A stretch of 5,088 bases of DNA from contig CAORJJ010000108.1 of NCBI GenBank assembly GCA_948517135.1, forward strand, positions 1-5,088, given 5' to 3'. Below the pieces are notes generated by a model, which was not told where the DNA came from, did no database searches, and saw only the letters and a list, made by a program, of their open reading frames with translations. Source of the DNA: an uncultured Clostridia bacterium. GTDB lineage: Bacteria > Bacillota > Clostridia > TANB77 > CAG-508. Positions 1 through 5,019 of this stretch are shown in pieces. The position numbers were made by a program, and so were the translations under genes. Each line of letters starts with the position of its first letter. Position 1 is the first letter of the stretch.

Positions 1-31
1 GATATATTATAGTTGATTTATTTTTTAACAT
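1..31 (-). CDS. 5' end of a gene running off the left edge (partial)
   Basis: On the minus strand an ATG at 31-29 opens a frame that stays open to the window edge and reads MLKNKSTIIY. It is preceded by a strong ribosome binding site, AAAGGAGG, ten bases upstream of the ATG. Only ten codons are visible, so neither product nor family can be named. The gene diverges from the plus-strand gene starting at 176, and the 144 bases between them must hold both promoters. The call rests on the quality of the ribosome binding site and its spacing; the short open frame alone would prove little in DNA this AT-rich. Confidence 0.55.
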   Translation of the reverse strand, partial: MLKNKSTIIY

Positions 32-41
32 AATTAAATTT

Positions 42-49
42 CCTCCTTT
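42..49 (-). promoter_or_regulatory. Ribosome binding site of the left-edge gene
   Basis: The minus strand reads AAAGGAGG here, nearly a full complement to the 16S rRNA 3' end, with ten bases between GGAGG and the ATG at 31. It is the main reason for believing that a gene starts at the left edge. Confidence 0.6.
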
Positions 50-56
50 ATTTTAT

Positions 57-62
57 ATTATA
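57..62 (-). promoter_or_regulatory. Possible -10 box for the left-edge gene
   Basis: The minus strand carries a perfect TATAAT here. It would place the transcription start near 50, just before the ribosome binding site at 42-49, giving a leader of about 20 bases. I find no good -35 box 16 to 18 bases upstream, and TATAAT arises easily by chance in such AT-rich DNA, so support is weak. Confidence 0.25.
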
Positions 63-160
63 ATACATCAAAGATAAATATTTGTATATATTCTTTACAT
101 TACTTTCTATTATATTTTTATCTTATATATACTTTATTATATACAAAAGATATAATAATA

Positions 161-167
161 AAGGAAG
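161..167 (+). promoter_or_regulatory. Ribosome binding site that decides the start of the 176-772 gene
   Basis: AAGGAAG lies eight bases before the ATG at 176. A GTG at 167 in the same frame would give three more residues, but it overlaps this ribosome binding site and has none of its own, so ATG 176 is preferred. Confidence 0.65.
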
Positions 168-175
168 TGTATCTT

Positions 176-772
176 ATGAAAAAGATATCAATAATAATAG
201 TTTTTTTAGTTATTAGTATATTATTAATAATTATAGTATATCCTAACTTTCAAAAAATTTATTATAAAACTATTTTAGAAACTAATTTAAACAATCAAAA
301 ACTGAATAACTTTTCAACTACTACATACGTTAATAAAAGTTTAAATACAAAAACATATACATCTGATAATAAGTTGCTATGTCAATACTTTTCATCAGAA
401 GGTATCAATGACCAAAATATTTATTCAGACTATAATAAAAGAAAAACATACTTTTATAATCCTGAAAATAATTCCAATTTACAAATATTAGATATGGAAT
501 CTACTGATTGCTTAAATACTAATTCATATATTTACGAATATATGAATGATTCAAACAAAAAAATAGATTTTATTGAAAAAAGTCAAAATCACTACATACT
601 AAAGTTTACAGACAAAACATCTCATAATACTGCTGTTATATGGTTAAATAGTAAAACTTATTTAGAGGAAAAATATATATTATTTACTCCTGAAAATAAT
701 GAAATTTTACTAATTGAAACTGATTATGAATTTAATATAAATACTGATAATAAATTTCCACATTTCGAATAA
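176..772 (+). CDS. Unrecognised membrane-anchored extracytoplasmic protein, 198 aa
   Basis: I do not recognise the family. From ATG 176 the protein begins MKK followed by a strongly hydrophobic stretch at residues 4-22, which reads as an uncleaved signal anchor. No Cys follows in a lipobox position, so it is not a lipoprotein. Residues 23-198 are hydrophilic and Asn/Lys/Tyr-rich, as expected for a domain outside the membrane, with two cysteines (C69, C112) that could pair. The C-terminal half alternates short beta-strand-like segments, and the stretch around residues 140-185 (ILKF, then NTAVIWLNSKTYLEEKY) resembles the pattern in LolA/RseB-like proteins, in which a strand ending in W is followed by 'KTYLP'-type residues. 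That is a resemblance by eye only. The gene stands alone on the plus strand, divergent from a gene at the left edge, and I see no convincing -35/-10 pair in its upstream region. Confidence 0.8.
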   Translation: MKKISIIIVFLVISILLIIIVYPNFQKIYYKTILETNLNNQKLNNFSTTTYVNKSLNTKTYTSDNKLLCQYFSSEGINDQNIYSDYNKRKTYFYNPENNSNLQILDMESTDCLNTNSYIYEYMNDSNKKIDFIEKSQNHYILKFTDKTSHNTAVIWLNSKTYLEEKYILFTPENNEILLIETDYEFNINTDNKFPHFE

Positions 773-806
773 TTTTATCATATCAAATTACATTTTTAAT
801 ATTAAT

Positions 807-834
807 AATGGGAGGAAATATTTTTCCTCCCATT
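807..834 (+). terminator. Perfect 12-bp hairpin after the 176-772 gene, possible terminator
   Basis: Bases 807-818 (AATGGGAGGAAA) pair perfectly with 823-834 across the loop TATT. The stem begins 34 bases after the stop codon of the plus-strand gene, which suits a terminator. However, only TTT follows the stem on the plus strand before GGCGA, and the minus-strand side is A/T-mixed and lacks a clean U-run. It may be a weak or factor-assisted terminator, an RNA-stabilising 3' end, or a structure unrelated to termination. Confidence 0.4.
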
Positions 835-1040
835 TGGCGATGTGCAACACTTTTTCAAGTTTACAAGTTACTAAATACTTTTATCCTTTTAATCTTTATA
901 CAAATTAAAGGAATACTGAAATGTATTAGATGCTCCTAAATTATAAAAGTCCCAAAATGAAAAATATTAAAAACAAATAAAAAATAAGTAAATCTTTCAA
1001 GCCCTTTTGCATCAATAAATACAGTATTAAAAAAACAATA
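835..1040. other. Intergenic stretch with no gene seen
   Basis: I find no coding frame here with both a ribosome binding site and a plausible protein on either strand. It holds a short direct repeat (CAAGTT twice, two bases apart, 856-869) and an imperfect hairpin in which CCTTTTAAT (885-893) pairs with ATTAAAGG (904-911) with one bulged base. A 25-codon open stretch on the minus strand (966-889) and a 43-codon one on the plus strand (808-939) lack start signals. The region separates two converging transcription units. Confidence 0.5.
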
Positions 1041-1072
1041 AAAAAAGATGAAAAAGGTTTACTTTTTCATCT
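1041..1072 (-). terminator. Intrinsic terminator of the tRNA-Glu unit
   Basis: On the minus strand an 11-bp perfect stem, AGATGAAAAAG with CTTTTTCATCT (1062-1072 and 1046-1056), closes a five-base loop and is followed at once by a run of Ts (1045-1041, then ATTGTTTTT). It starts three bases after the tRNA CCA end. It should terminate transcripts from the tRNA promoter and any read-through from mrnC. Confidence 0.88.
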
Positions 1073-1075
1073 AAG

Positions 1076-1150
1076 TGGTGACCCCTACGGGAATCGAACC
1101 CATGATTCCACCTTGAGAGGGTGGCGTCTTAGCCGCTTGACCAAGGGGCC
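1076..1150 (-). tRNA. tRNA-Glu (anticodon CTC)
   Basis: This 75-base gene folds as a full cloverleaf. It has a 7-bp acceptor stem (GGCCCCT with AGGGGTC, one G-U pair), a 3-bp D stem (GTC/GAC) around AAGCGGCTAA, an anticodon stem CCACC/GGTGG with loop CTCTCAA, a four-base variable loop, and a T arm with loop TTCGATT. The CCA end is encoded. The anticodon, at 1117-1115, is CTC and reads GAG. The body closely resembles the Bacillus tRNA-Glu as I remember it, which supports glutamate identity. It lies 40 bases after mrnC, has a promoter-like sequence of its own, and is followed directly by a terminator. Confidence 0.97.
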
Positions 1151-1169
1151 ATTCTGTATCAACTATTTA

Positions 1170-1198
1170 TTTATAACATATTTTAAATTGTTAGTCAA
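1170..1198 (-). promoter_or_regulatory. Promoter of tRNA-Glu, overlapping the mrnC stop codon
   Basis: The minus strand reads TTGACT (1198-1193), 17 bases, then TATAAA (1175-1170), with TG one base before the -10 box as in an extended -10 promoter. Transcription would start near 1163, about 13 bases before the mature tRNA. The -35 box covers the last codons and the TAA stop of mrnC. Confidence 0.7.
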
Positions 1199-1586
1199 TA
1201 CACATATTTAGAATTTCTTTTAATCGATTGTCTTGTTTGGTTAAATATAAATATCCAATTAATGATTCAAAAGCTGTTGATTGTGCATATTCTGCAACAT
1301 CTGAATTTTTAGCAACATGATGATTTTGAACATTTCTACCACGTCTTACAATATCTTTTTCTTCTTCAGTTAAATTATCTGATATTTTCTTTAATAACTC
1401 AGCTTGAGCTTTTGCTTTTACATATTTTATTGATTCAATATGAAGTTTATGTGGCTTTGCATTTGATGTATTAGTTAAATGAGTTCTTATAAATAATTCA
1501 TAAACACTATCACCAACATACGCCCATACTAATGGTGATAACATTTTTGCAGAATCAATATCTTTTTTTCTTTCTATAAAATCCAT
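1191..1586 (-). CDS. mrnC: Mini-ribonuclease III (23S rRNA maturation)
   Basis: The 131-residue protein is a stand-alone RNase III catalytic domain without the double-stranded RNA binding domain, the usual size and form of Mini-III. The RNase III signature is clear at residues 21-30 (WAYVGDSVYE), with D26 and E30 as expected acidic metal-binding residues. Further family marks are RRGRN (81-85) and the final helix AFESLIGYLYL (105-115), where E107 is the expected catalytic glutamate. In Bacillus subtilis this enzyme trims both ends of 23S pre-rRNA, acting on the precursor in complex with ribosomal protein L3. The ATG at 1586 has AAAGGAG five bases upstream. The gene starts ten bases after rbgA ends, so the two are surely cotranscribed. 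No terminator is visible before the tRNA gene. Confidence 0.95.
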   Translation of the reverse strand: MDFIERKKDIDSAKMLSPLVWAYVGDSVYELFIRTHLTNTSNAKPHKLHIESIKYVKAKAQAELLKKISDNLTEEEKDIVRRGRNVQNHHVAKNSDVAEYAQSTAFESLIGYLYLTKQDNRLKEILNMCID

Positions 1587-1591
1587 TTTAT

Positions 1592-1598
1592 CTCCTTT
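1592..1598 (-). promoter_or_regulatory. mrnC ribosome binding site overlapping the rbgA stop codon
   Basis: AAAGGAG on the minus strand shares bases with the rbgA TAA (1599-1597) and lies five bases before the mrnC ATG. This arrangement permits translational coupling of the two ribosome-assembly genes. Confidence 0.75.
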
Positions 1599-2493
1599 AT
1601 GGCTCTTCTAAACTAATTTTTCCTAATTTACAGCTTCTAAAATCTTCTAGAATAATTCTTGCTGTTTTTTCATCATCAACATTTCCACCTGAAACAAGAG
1701 CCCCTCTTTTTCTTCCTATTATTTGCATTAATTCATATATACTATTAGAGCTATTTTCTATTTTCTCTATATCATTCTCTATTAATTTATATCTTTCTAC
1801 TACATTAGAATTATATTTTTCATATAAAACTTTTAATAGTTCATATGCTACTTCTGTTTTCTCTAAAATATCATCTTTAATTGTTCCTGTAAATGCTAAG
1901 TTTAAGGCTATTTCTTCATTCTCAAATTTAGGCCATAATACACCTGGTGTATCTAGTAATTCTTGATTTTTTCCTATTCTAATCCATTGTTTAGATTTTG
2001 TTACACCTGGTTTATTTCCAACTTCCAATTTATTTTTCTTAGCAATTCTATTAATTAAAGAAGACTTACCAACATTTGGAATCCCTAAAATCATAACTCT
2101 TATTGTTTTATTTATTCTACCTCTAGCTGCTTGTTTTGCAATTTCTTCTTTCATTAAATCTTCTATTTTTTTAGATATTTTATCTATACCTTTTCCTGTA
2201 TTAGCATCTGTTAATAATACTGGAGCTTCTTTAGATAATTTTTCTACCCATTTTTTATTAATTTGTTCATCAGATAAATCACATTTATTCAAAATAATTA
2301 TTCTCTTTTTATTTTGTGTTAATTTTCTTATATCTGGATTTCTACTTGCACTTGGTATCCTGCTATCTAATAATTCTATTACAACATCTATTAATTTTAG
2401 ATCTTCTTCAATTTGTTTTCTAGTTTTTGCCATATGTCCTGGATACCAGTTGATATTTATTTTTGACAATTTCTCTTCATTATTTCTTTGCAT
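1597..2493 (-). CDS. rbgA: Ribosome biogenesis GTPase RbgA (YlqF)
   Basis: RbgA is a GTPase needed for a late step in 50S subunit assembly in Gram-positive bacteria. The 298-residue protein has the circularly permuted motif order of this family. After the N-terminal WYPGHMAKTRKQ (16-27) come G4 NKCD (69-72), a G5-like TDANTGKG (95-102), G1 GIPNVGKSS (137-145), the G2 threonine T165 in PGVT, and G3 DTPG (181-184). The C-terminal helical domain ends with FRSCKLGKISLE, also typical. The ATG at 2493 adds about ten residues before the usual RbgA start, and AGGAG lies 11 bases upstream, slightly far but the only good choice. The gene starts 14 bases after the acetyltransferase gene and is followed by mrnC, which processes the RNA of the same subunit. 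Confidence 0.96.
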   Translation of the reverse strand: MQRNNEEKLSKININWYPGHMAKTRKQIEEDLKLIDVVIELLDSRIPSASRNPDIRKLTQNKKRIIILNKCDLSDEQINKKWVEKLSKEAPVLLTDANTGKGIDKISKKIEDLMKEEIAKQAARGRINKTIRVMILGIPNVGKSSLINRIAKKNKLEVGNKPGVTKSKQWIRIGKNQELLDTPGVLWPKFENEEIALNLAFTGTIKDDILEKTEVAYELLKVLYEKYNSNVVERYKLIENDIEKIENSSNSIYELMQIIGRKRGALVSGGNVDDEKTARIILEDFRSCKLGKISLEEP

Positions 2494-2504
2494 AATTTTC
2501 TCTT

Positions 2505-2509
2505 CTCCT
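2505..2509 (-). promoter_or_regulatory. rbgA ribosome binding site overlapping the upstream stop codon
   Basis: AGGAG on the minus strand overlaps the TAG stop (2510-2508) of the acetyltransferase gene and lies 11 bases before the rbgA ATG. The spacing is long, but no better site fits the frame. Confidence 0.6.
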
Positions 2510-3011
2510 ATTTTATGTCATAATGATATTTAACTTGAACACTTCTTTTATCCTCATTATCTTCATCTTCTGCAATTAATTGTCCACCCATCTTTTCGTA
2601 AAATTTACGTGCATTTGTATTATATTTATTACATGAAATAAAAAATCTGATATAACCATTCTTTTTTATTTCATTATATCCTAAATTAAATAATTCTCTA
2701 CCAATCCCTTTTTGTTGAAAATCTTTTCTTAAATATAATAAACCTATTTCTTGTTCATAATCACTAAAAGTTCTAATTGGAATACCAACATCCATGTATC
2801 CCACCAATTCATTGCTAGTTTCAACAACATAAAGTGATATTTGATTGTTATTTATTATATTAATAAAATTTTCTTTTGCTTTTTTATAATCAAATTTATC
2901 AATTATATCATCACTATATATTCCTCTATATGTTTGATCCCATACCTTCTGTTTCAATATAGCTAAATTTTTAGCATCCTCTTTAGTTGCTAATCTAATT
3001 TTATAATCCAT
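2508..3011 (-). CDS. GNAT-family N-acetyltransferase
   Basis: A 167-residue GNAT enzyme, expected to transfer an acetyl group from acetyl-CoA to an amine; the substrate cannot be told from sequence. The N-terminus IRLATKEDAKNLAIL and the WDQTYRGIYSDDIID stretch (24-38) are typical of stand-alone GNAT enzymes. Motif A, the acetyl-CoA pyrophosphate loop, is QQKGIGREL (99-107), with the preceding strand IGLLYLRKDF. Motif B is NTNARKFYEKMGG (131-143). I chose ATG 3011 because AAAGAGG lies eight bases upstream. An in-frame TTG at 3038 would add nine residues but lacks such a site and lies close to the predicted transcription start. It heads the rbgA-mrnC cluster and may simply share its promoter; RimI-like modification of a ribosomal protein is possible but unproven. 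Confidence 0.9.
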   Translation of the reverse strand: MDYKIRLATKEDAKNLAILKQKVWDQTYRGIYSDDIIDKFDYKKAKENFINIINNNQISLYVVETSNELVGYMDVGIPIRTFSDYEQEIGLLYLRKDFQQKGIGRELFNLGYNEIKKNGYIRFFISCNKYNTNARKFYEKMGGQLIAEDEDNEDKRSVQVKYHYDIK

Positions 3012-3019
3012 TTTTATTG

Positions 3020-3026
3020 CCTCTTT
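3020..3026 (-). promoter_or_regulatory. Ribosome binding site fixing the GNAT start
   Basis: AAAGAGG on the minus strand lies eight bases before ATG 3011 and lies inside the longer open frame that would begin at TTG 3038. It therefore favours the shorter protein. Confidence 0.65.
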
Positions 3027-3047
3027 TTTATATAACAAGTATTTTAT

Positions 3048-3056
3048 ATTGTATCA
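3048..3056 (-). promoter_or_regulatory. Extended -10 promoter for the GNAT-rbgA-mrnC cluster
   Basis: The minus strand reads TGATACAAT, an extended -10 element. Transcription would start near 3041, about 30 bases before the GNAT ATG. A TTGACT at 3067-3062 is only eight bases from this -10 box and so cannot be its -35 partner. No -35 box at normal spacing is convincing. Confidence 0.5.
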
Positions 3057-3084
3057 TATAAAGTCAAAAAAATCTACTAAATGG

Positions 3085-3112
3085 CTAAAACATTGTAATT
3101 AACTTGTTTTAG
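3085..3112 (-). terminator. Weak terminator-like hairpin after the hydrolase gene
   Basis: CTAAAACA and TGTTTTAG form a perfect 8-bp stem around a 12-base loop, 24 bases after the hydrolase stop codon. A run of seven Ts follows on the minus strand, but 12 bases beyond the stem (3072-3066) instead of directly. It is the best candidate for a 3' end here, though not a standard one. Confidence 0.35.
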
Positions 3113-3136
3113 AGCTTGTCTGATTTATTATTGTAA

Positions 3137-3904
3137 TTATCTAATTACCTTTTTTAAAACTTTATTGAATTGTTCTGGTGTGTCCATATTAACTATATGC
3201 CCAGCTCCTGAAAATTCTACATATTCACTATCTGGCTCTGATTCATGCCAAATAGCTGATGCTTTTTTTGCCATATCATTATCATATTCTCCAACTCCAA
3301 TTAAAAGTGGATAATCCCTTTTTGGTGTTTTATATTTATTAACTAATTTAAAAAGTGTTGCAAAATATCTAAATGAACTCTTTTTAAATCCTAAGTTCAT
3401 TTGATAAAATTTCTCTTTTGCTTCATTTGTATATGCTGATATTTTTTTATTATCTTCTGCAAATGCTTTTATAGAAAACATTGCCTTTAACATCATTTTC
3501 ATTTGCTGTTTTGTATTGCCTTTTTGCAAAGTTTTATCAAAATTATTAGTATCATATCCACCTATACAAGTTAGAGAAGATACTTTGCTTGGATATCTAT
3601 TTGCAAAATCTTGAGCCAATACTGCTCCAATAGATACTCCAACTAAATTGATTTTATCAATTTTTTCTGTTTCCATAATTTGATATATAGCAAGAGCAGT
3701 ATATTCGATTTTTCCTTTTCCTATTGATTTACCATGTCCTATTAAATCTATTGTAATAATTCTATAATCTCTAAAATAATCTAACTGTGTATCAAAACAA
3801 GTATGATTTCCGAATGCAGGATGTATAAATATTATTGCACTTCCAACTTCGGTATCATTAATCCAATAGTGAATTGAAGTGTTTTCTAATTTCTTTTCAG
3901 TCAT
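3137..3904 (-). CDS. Alpha/beta-fold hydrolase
   Basis: A cytoplasmic alpha/beta hydrolase of unknown substrate, with no signal peptide. Numbered from ATG 3904 (255 residues), the oxyanion-hole segment is HPAFG (28-32), DLIGHGKS is at 53-60, and the nucleophile elbow GVSIG is at 89-93 with S91. The acid is probably D208 in GEYD, and the histidine is H236 in GAGHIVN, so the Ser-Asp-His triad is complete. The helical cap around residues 118-190 is Lys/Met-rich. The frame extends upstream to ATG 3940, adding 12 residues. I prefer 3904 because AAAGGAG lies upstream, although its 12-base spacing is long, whereas ATG 3940 has only a weak GAAGA. The gene has its own promoter and appears to be a single-gene unit. 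Confidence 0.9.
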   Translation of the reverse strand: MTEKKLENTSIHYWINDTEVGSAIIFIHPAFGNHTCFDTQLDYFRDYRIITIDLIGHGKSIGKGKIEYTALAIYQIMETEKIDKINLVGVSIGAVLAQDFANRYPSKVSSLTCIGGYDTNNFDKTLQKGNTKQQMKMMLKAMFSIKAFAEDNKKISAYTNEAKEKFYQMNLGFKKSSFRYFATLFKLVNKYKTPKRDYPLLIGVGEYDNDMAKKASAIWHESEPDSEYVEFSGAGHIVNMDTPEQFNKVLKKVIR

Positions 3905-3916
3905 AACTCTAATCAA

Positions 3917-3923
3917 CTCCTTT
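3917..3923 (-). promoter_or_regulatory. Ribosome binding site suggesting the hydrolase start at 3904
   Basis: AAAGGAG on the minus strand lies within the longer frame and 12 bases before ATG 3904. The spacing is long, so the alternative start at 3940 is not excluded. Confidence 0.45.
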
Positions 3924-4004
3924 TTTAATTGTTGTTGCATTATTCGTATCTTCTTCTGTTTCCCAAAGAACCAACATTCATATACTTAGTCTAATTTAGT
4001 TCTC

Positions 4005-4013
4005 ATTATAACA
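4005..4013 (-). promoter_or_regulatory. Extended -10 promoter of the hydrolase gene
   Basis: The minus strand reads TGTTATAAT, a perfect -10 box with the extended TG. The -35 region is T-rich but has no clear match. Transcription would start near 3998, just after the terminator at 4041-4074, leaving a leader of about 94 bases before ATG 3904. Confidence 0.6.
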
Positions 4014-4040
4014 TTATTATTTAAAAAAGTATATTAAAAT

Positions 4041-4074
4041 AAAAAACATCAAAAATTTCTTTTTGATGTTTTTT
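4041..4074 (-). terminator. Strong terminator of the membrane-protein gene, possibly bidirectional
   Basis: A perfect 15-bp inverted repeat, AAAAAACATCAAAAA with its complement, encloses a four-base loop (GAAA on the minus strand). The T-run continues as TTTTTTATTTT on the minus strand. It begins 12 bases after the membrane-protein stop codon. The stem's A- and T-rich ends give a T-run on both strands, so it could stop transcription from either side, though no plus-strand gene is seen nearby. Confidence 0.87.
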
Positions 4075-4086
4075 ATAAATTTAATT

Positions 4087-4554
4087 TTATAATCGATATT
4101 GGTTTCTATCTGCTCTTTCATCGAATTTTCTATCATAATCTTCATTTTTATAAAACCAATCTGCTTTTTTAGTTCCACTTCCTAAATTTCTATTTTTATT
4201 TACCAATATATCTAAAAATGTTAACATTGGAAGTACAACTCCTATTACTGTAAATATCATATTAGCACCATTTGCTATATCAAAAGTAAAACTACCTGCT
4301 GTAATATATTCATATAGTGCTGTTCCAAAATATGTTGCATATAATCCAAAATATGCAGCAGCTCCTACTATATTTCTTTTTACTACTAAAATTAAACATG
4401 GTAATGTTGCAAATAATAAAGCTATTTCATATGTAGTATTTATAGGTGTTGCAAAAAACTCTCTGTCTAATTGATAAAGTACAGTAACAATAGCTCTAAA
4501 CATCCAAAATAGTATAGCTAAAAATGTAAGTAAATAACTAAATAAACTTGTCAT
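4087..4554 (-). CDS. Four-helix membrane protein of unknown function, 155 aa
   Basis: I do not know a function for this protein. From ATG 4554 it has four likely membrane helices, at about residues 4-28, 41-58, 62-84 and 97-118, then a polar, charged C-terminal tail (119-155). The tail carries WFYKNEDYDRKFDERAD, rich in aromatic and charged residues. I associate tails of this form with uncharacterised membrane proteins of Clostridia, but that is memory and not a search. Basic residues after helix 2 (KR at 59-60) and after helix 4 suggest the tail lies in the cytoplasm. The open frame extends to a GTG at 4629, but that extension spans the gene's own promoter and ribosome binding site, so ATG 4554 is well supported. 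The gene has its own promoter and a strong terminator. Confidence 0.87.
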   Translation of the reverse strand: MTSLFSYLLTFLAILFWMFRAIVTVLYQLDREFFATPINTTYEIALLFATLPCLILVVKRNIVGAAAYFGLYATYFGTALYEYITAGSFTFDIANGANMIFTVIGVVLPMLTFLDILVNKNRNLGSGTKKADWFYKNEDYDRKFDERADRNQYRL

Positions 4555-4560
4555 ATGTAT

Positions 4561-4568
4561 TCCTCCTT
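4561..4568 (-). promoter_or_regulatory. Ribosome binding site of the membrane-protein gene
   Basis: AAGGAGGA on the minus strand, seven bases (from GGAGG) before ATG 4554, is close to the consensus. It decides the start against the longer frame from GTG 4629. Confidence 0.85.
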
Positions 4569-4582
4569 GTCCTCTAAAATAA

Positions 4583-4611
4583 ATTTTAACACAATTAAAC
4601 ACTAATATCAA
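4583..4611 (-). promoter_or_regulatory. Sigma-A-type promoter of the membrane-protein gene
   Basis: The minus strand reads TTGATA (4611-4606), 17 bases, then TAAAAT (4588-4583), with TG one base before the -10 box. Transcription would start near 4576, about 21 bases before the ATG. Among the best promoter matches in the window. Confidence 0.75.
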
Positions 4612-4622
4612 GATATAAATTA

Positions 4623-4665
4623 GAGACACCTCAAAATATCAACAAATTAATATTTGAGGTGTCTC
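4623..4665 (-). terminator. Long hairpin after the DUF1292 gene, probable weak terminator
   Basis: GAGACACCTCAAA pairs perfectly with TTTGAGGTGTCTC over 13 bp. After one bulged base the helix continues for three more pairs, leaving a ten-base loop. It begins 21 bases after the DUF1292 stop codon. The bases that follow on the minus strand, TAATTTATAT, are a poor U-run, so termination may be incomplete and some transcripts may continue into the membrane-protein gene. Confidence 0.55.
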
Positions 4666-4686
4666 ACCGCTAAATTCCCTTTAAAA

Positions 4687-5004
4687 TTATTCACCATCTG
4701 TGAAATTAAAGTCTTCTTTAAATTTTTCTTTGAAGATTTCAAATACAGCTGTTAAAGTTTCTTCATCATCTACACTAACATATGATTCTTCATCGCTATC
4801 AGCATCTGAATCATCAACTTTTAATATAACAACTTCACCGTCGTCTTCTTCTCCATCTTCAAGTACTGGTAATAAAACTACATAATCTTCTGATTCATAT
4901 TCAATTAAATCTAAAAATTCAAATTTTACTTCATTACCATTTTCATCATTTAATATTATGATATTACTAATTTCTTCTTCAAATCCGTTATTTTCTTCGT
5001 CCAT
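4687..5004 (-). CDS. DUF1292 (YrzB-like) acidic protein
   Basis: A small cytoplasmic protein of the DUF1292 family, widespread in Firmicutes and without an established function. By my count 39 of 105 residues are Asp or Glu. The family core is visible: a strand IIILNDENGNEVKFEFLDLIEY (15-36) in which a Glu/Asp-Asn-Gly turn joins two strands, then YVVLLPV (41-47), an acidic linker, and EVVILKV (57-63). A variable Asp/Ser/Glu stretch (64-82) precedes a C-terminal helix, LTAVFEIFKEKFKEDF (84-99). In Bacillus and many clostridia the relative yrzB sits with ruvX/yrrK and ireB/yrzL. Here neither neighbour is visible downstream, and upstream only 84 bases remain. ATG 5004 has AAGGAG seven bases before it. 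Confidence 0.93.
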   Translation of the reverse strand: MDEENNGFEEEISNIIILNDENGNEVKFEFLDLIEYESEDYVVLLPVLEDGEEDDGEVVILKVDDSDADSDEESYVSVDDEETLTAVFEIFKEKFKEDFNFTDGE

Positions 5005-5011
5005 TTTAATT

Positions 5012-5017
5012 CTCCTT
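5012..5017 (-). promoter_or_regulatory. Ribosome binding site of the DUF1292 gene
   Basis: AAGGAG on the minus strand lies seven bases before ATG 5004, an ideal position. It is only two bases from the palindrome at 5020-5039, so a structure formed there in the mRNA could affect ribosome access. Confidence 0.8.
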
Positions 5018-5019
5018 CC

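Noticed and set aside
835..870. Possible insertion-sequence end or tRNA-associated integration scar beside tRNA-Glu
   Set aside because: No transposase or integrase remnant, no target-site duplication, and no second copy of the tRNA 3' end in the window.
808..939. 43-codon plus-strand open frame starting at the ATG inside the hairpin
   Set aside because: There is no ribosome binding site upstream, the start is buried in a perfect hairpin, and the product is not recognisable.
889..966. 25-codon minus-strand open stretch rich in Phe, Tyr and Trp (contains FWDFYNLGASNTF), possibly the tail of a decayed gene
   Set aside because: No start codon or ribosome binding site, a stop codon directly before it, and a length expected by chance. 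The composition is slightly protein-like but not enough to call a pseudogene.
3092..3139. Ten-base direct repeat ATTGTAATTA (3092-3101 and 3130-3139) as a regulatory repeat
   Set aside because: It is pure A/T-rich sequence apart from one G, one copy overlaps the hydrolase stop codon, and such matches are expected by chance here.
3905..3998. The 94-base leader of the hydrolase gene as a riboswitch
   Set aside because: I could find no conserved riboswitch core or strong paired helices, and an 8-bp inverted repeat near its start lies partly upstream of the likely transcription start.
4700..4885. 61-codon plus-strand open frame, Ser/Thr-rich
   Set aside because: It lies antisense inside the DUF1292 gene. 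Its serine-rich content is simply the reverse strand of the Asp/Glu codons there, and it has no ribosome binding site.
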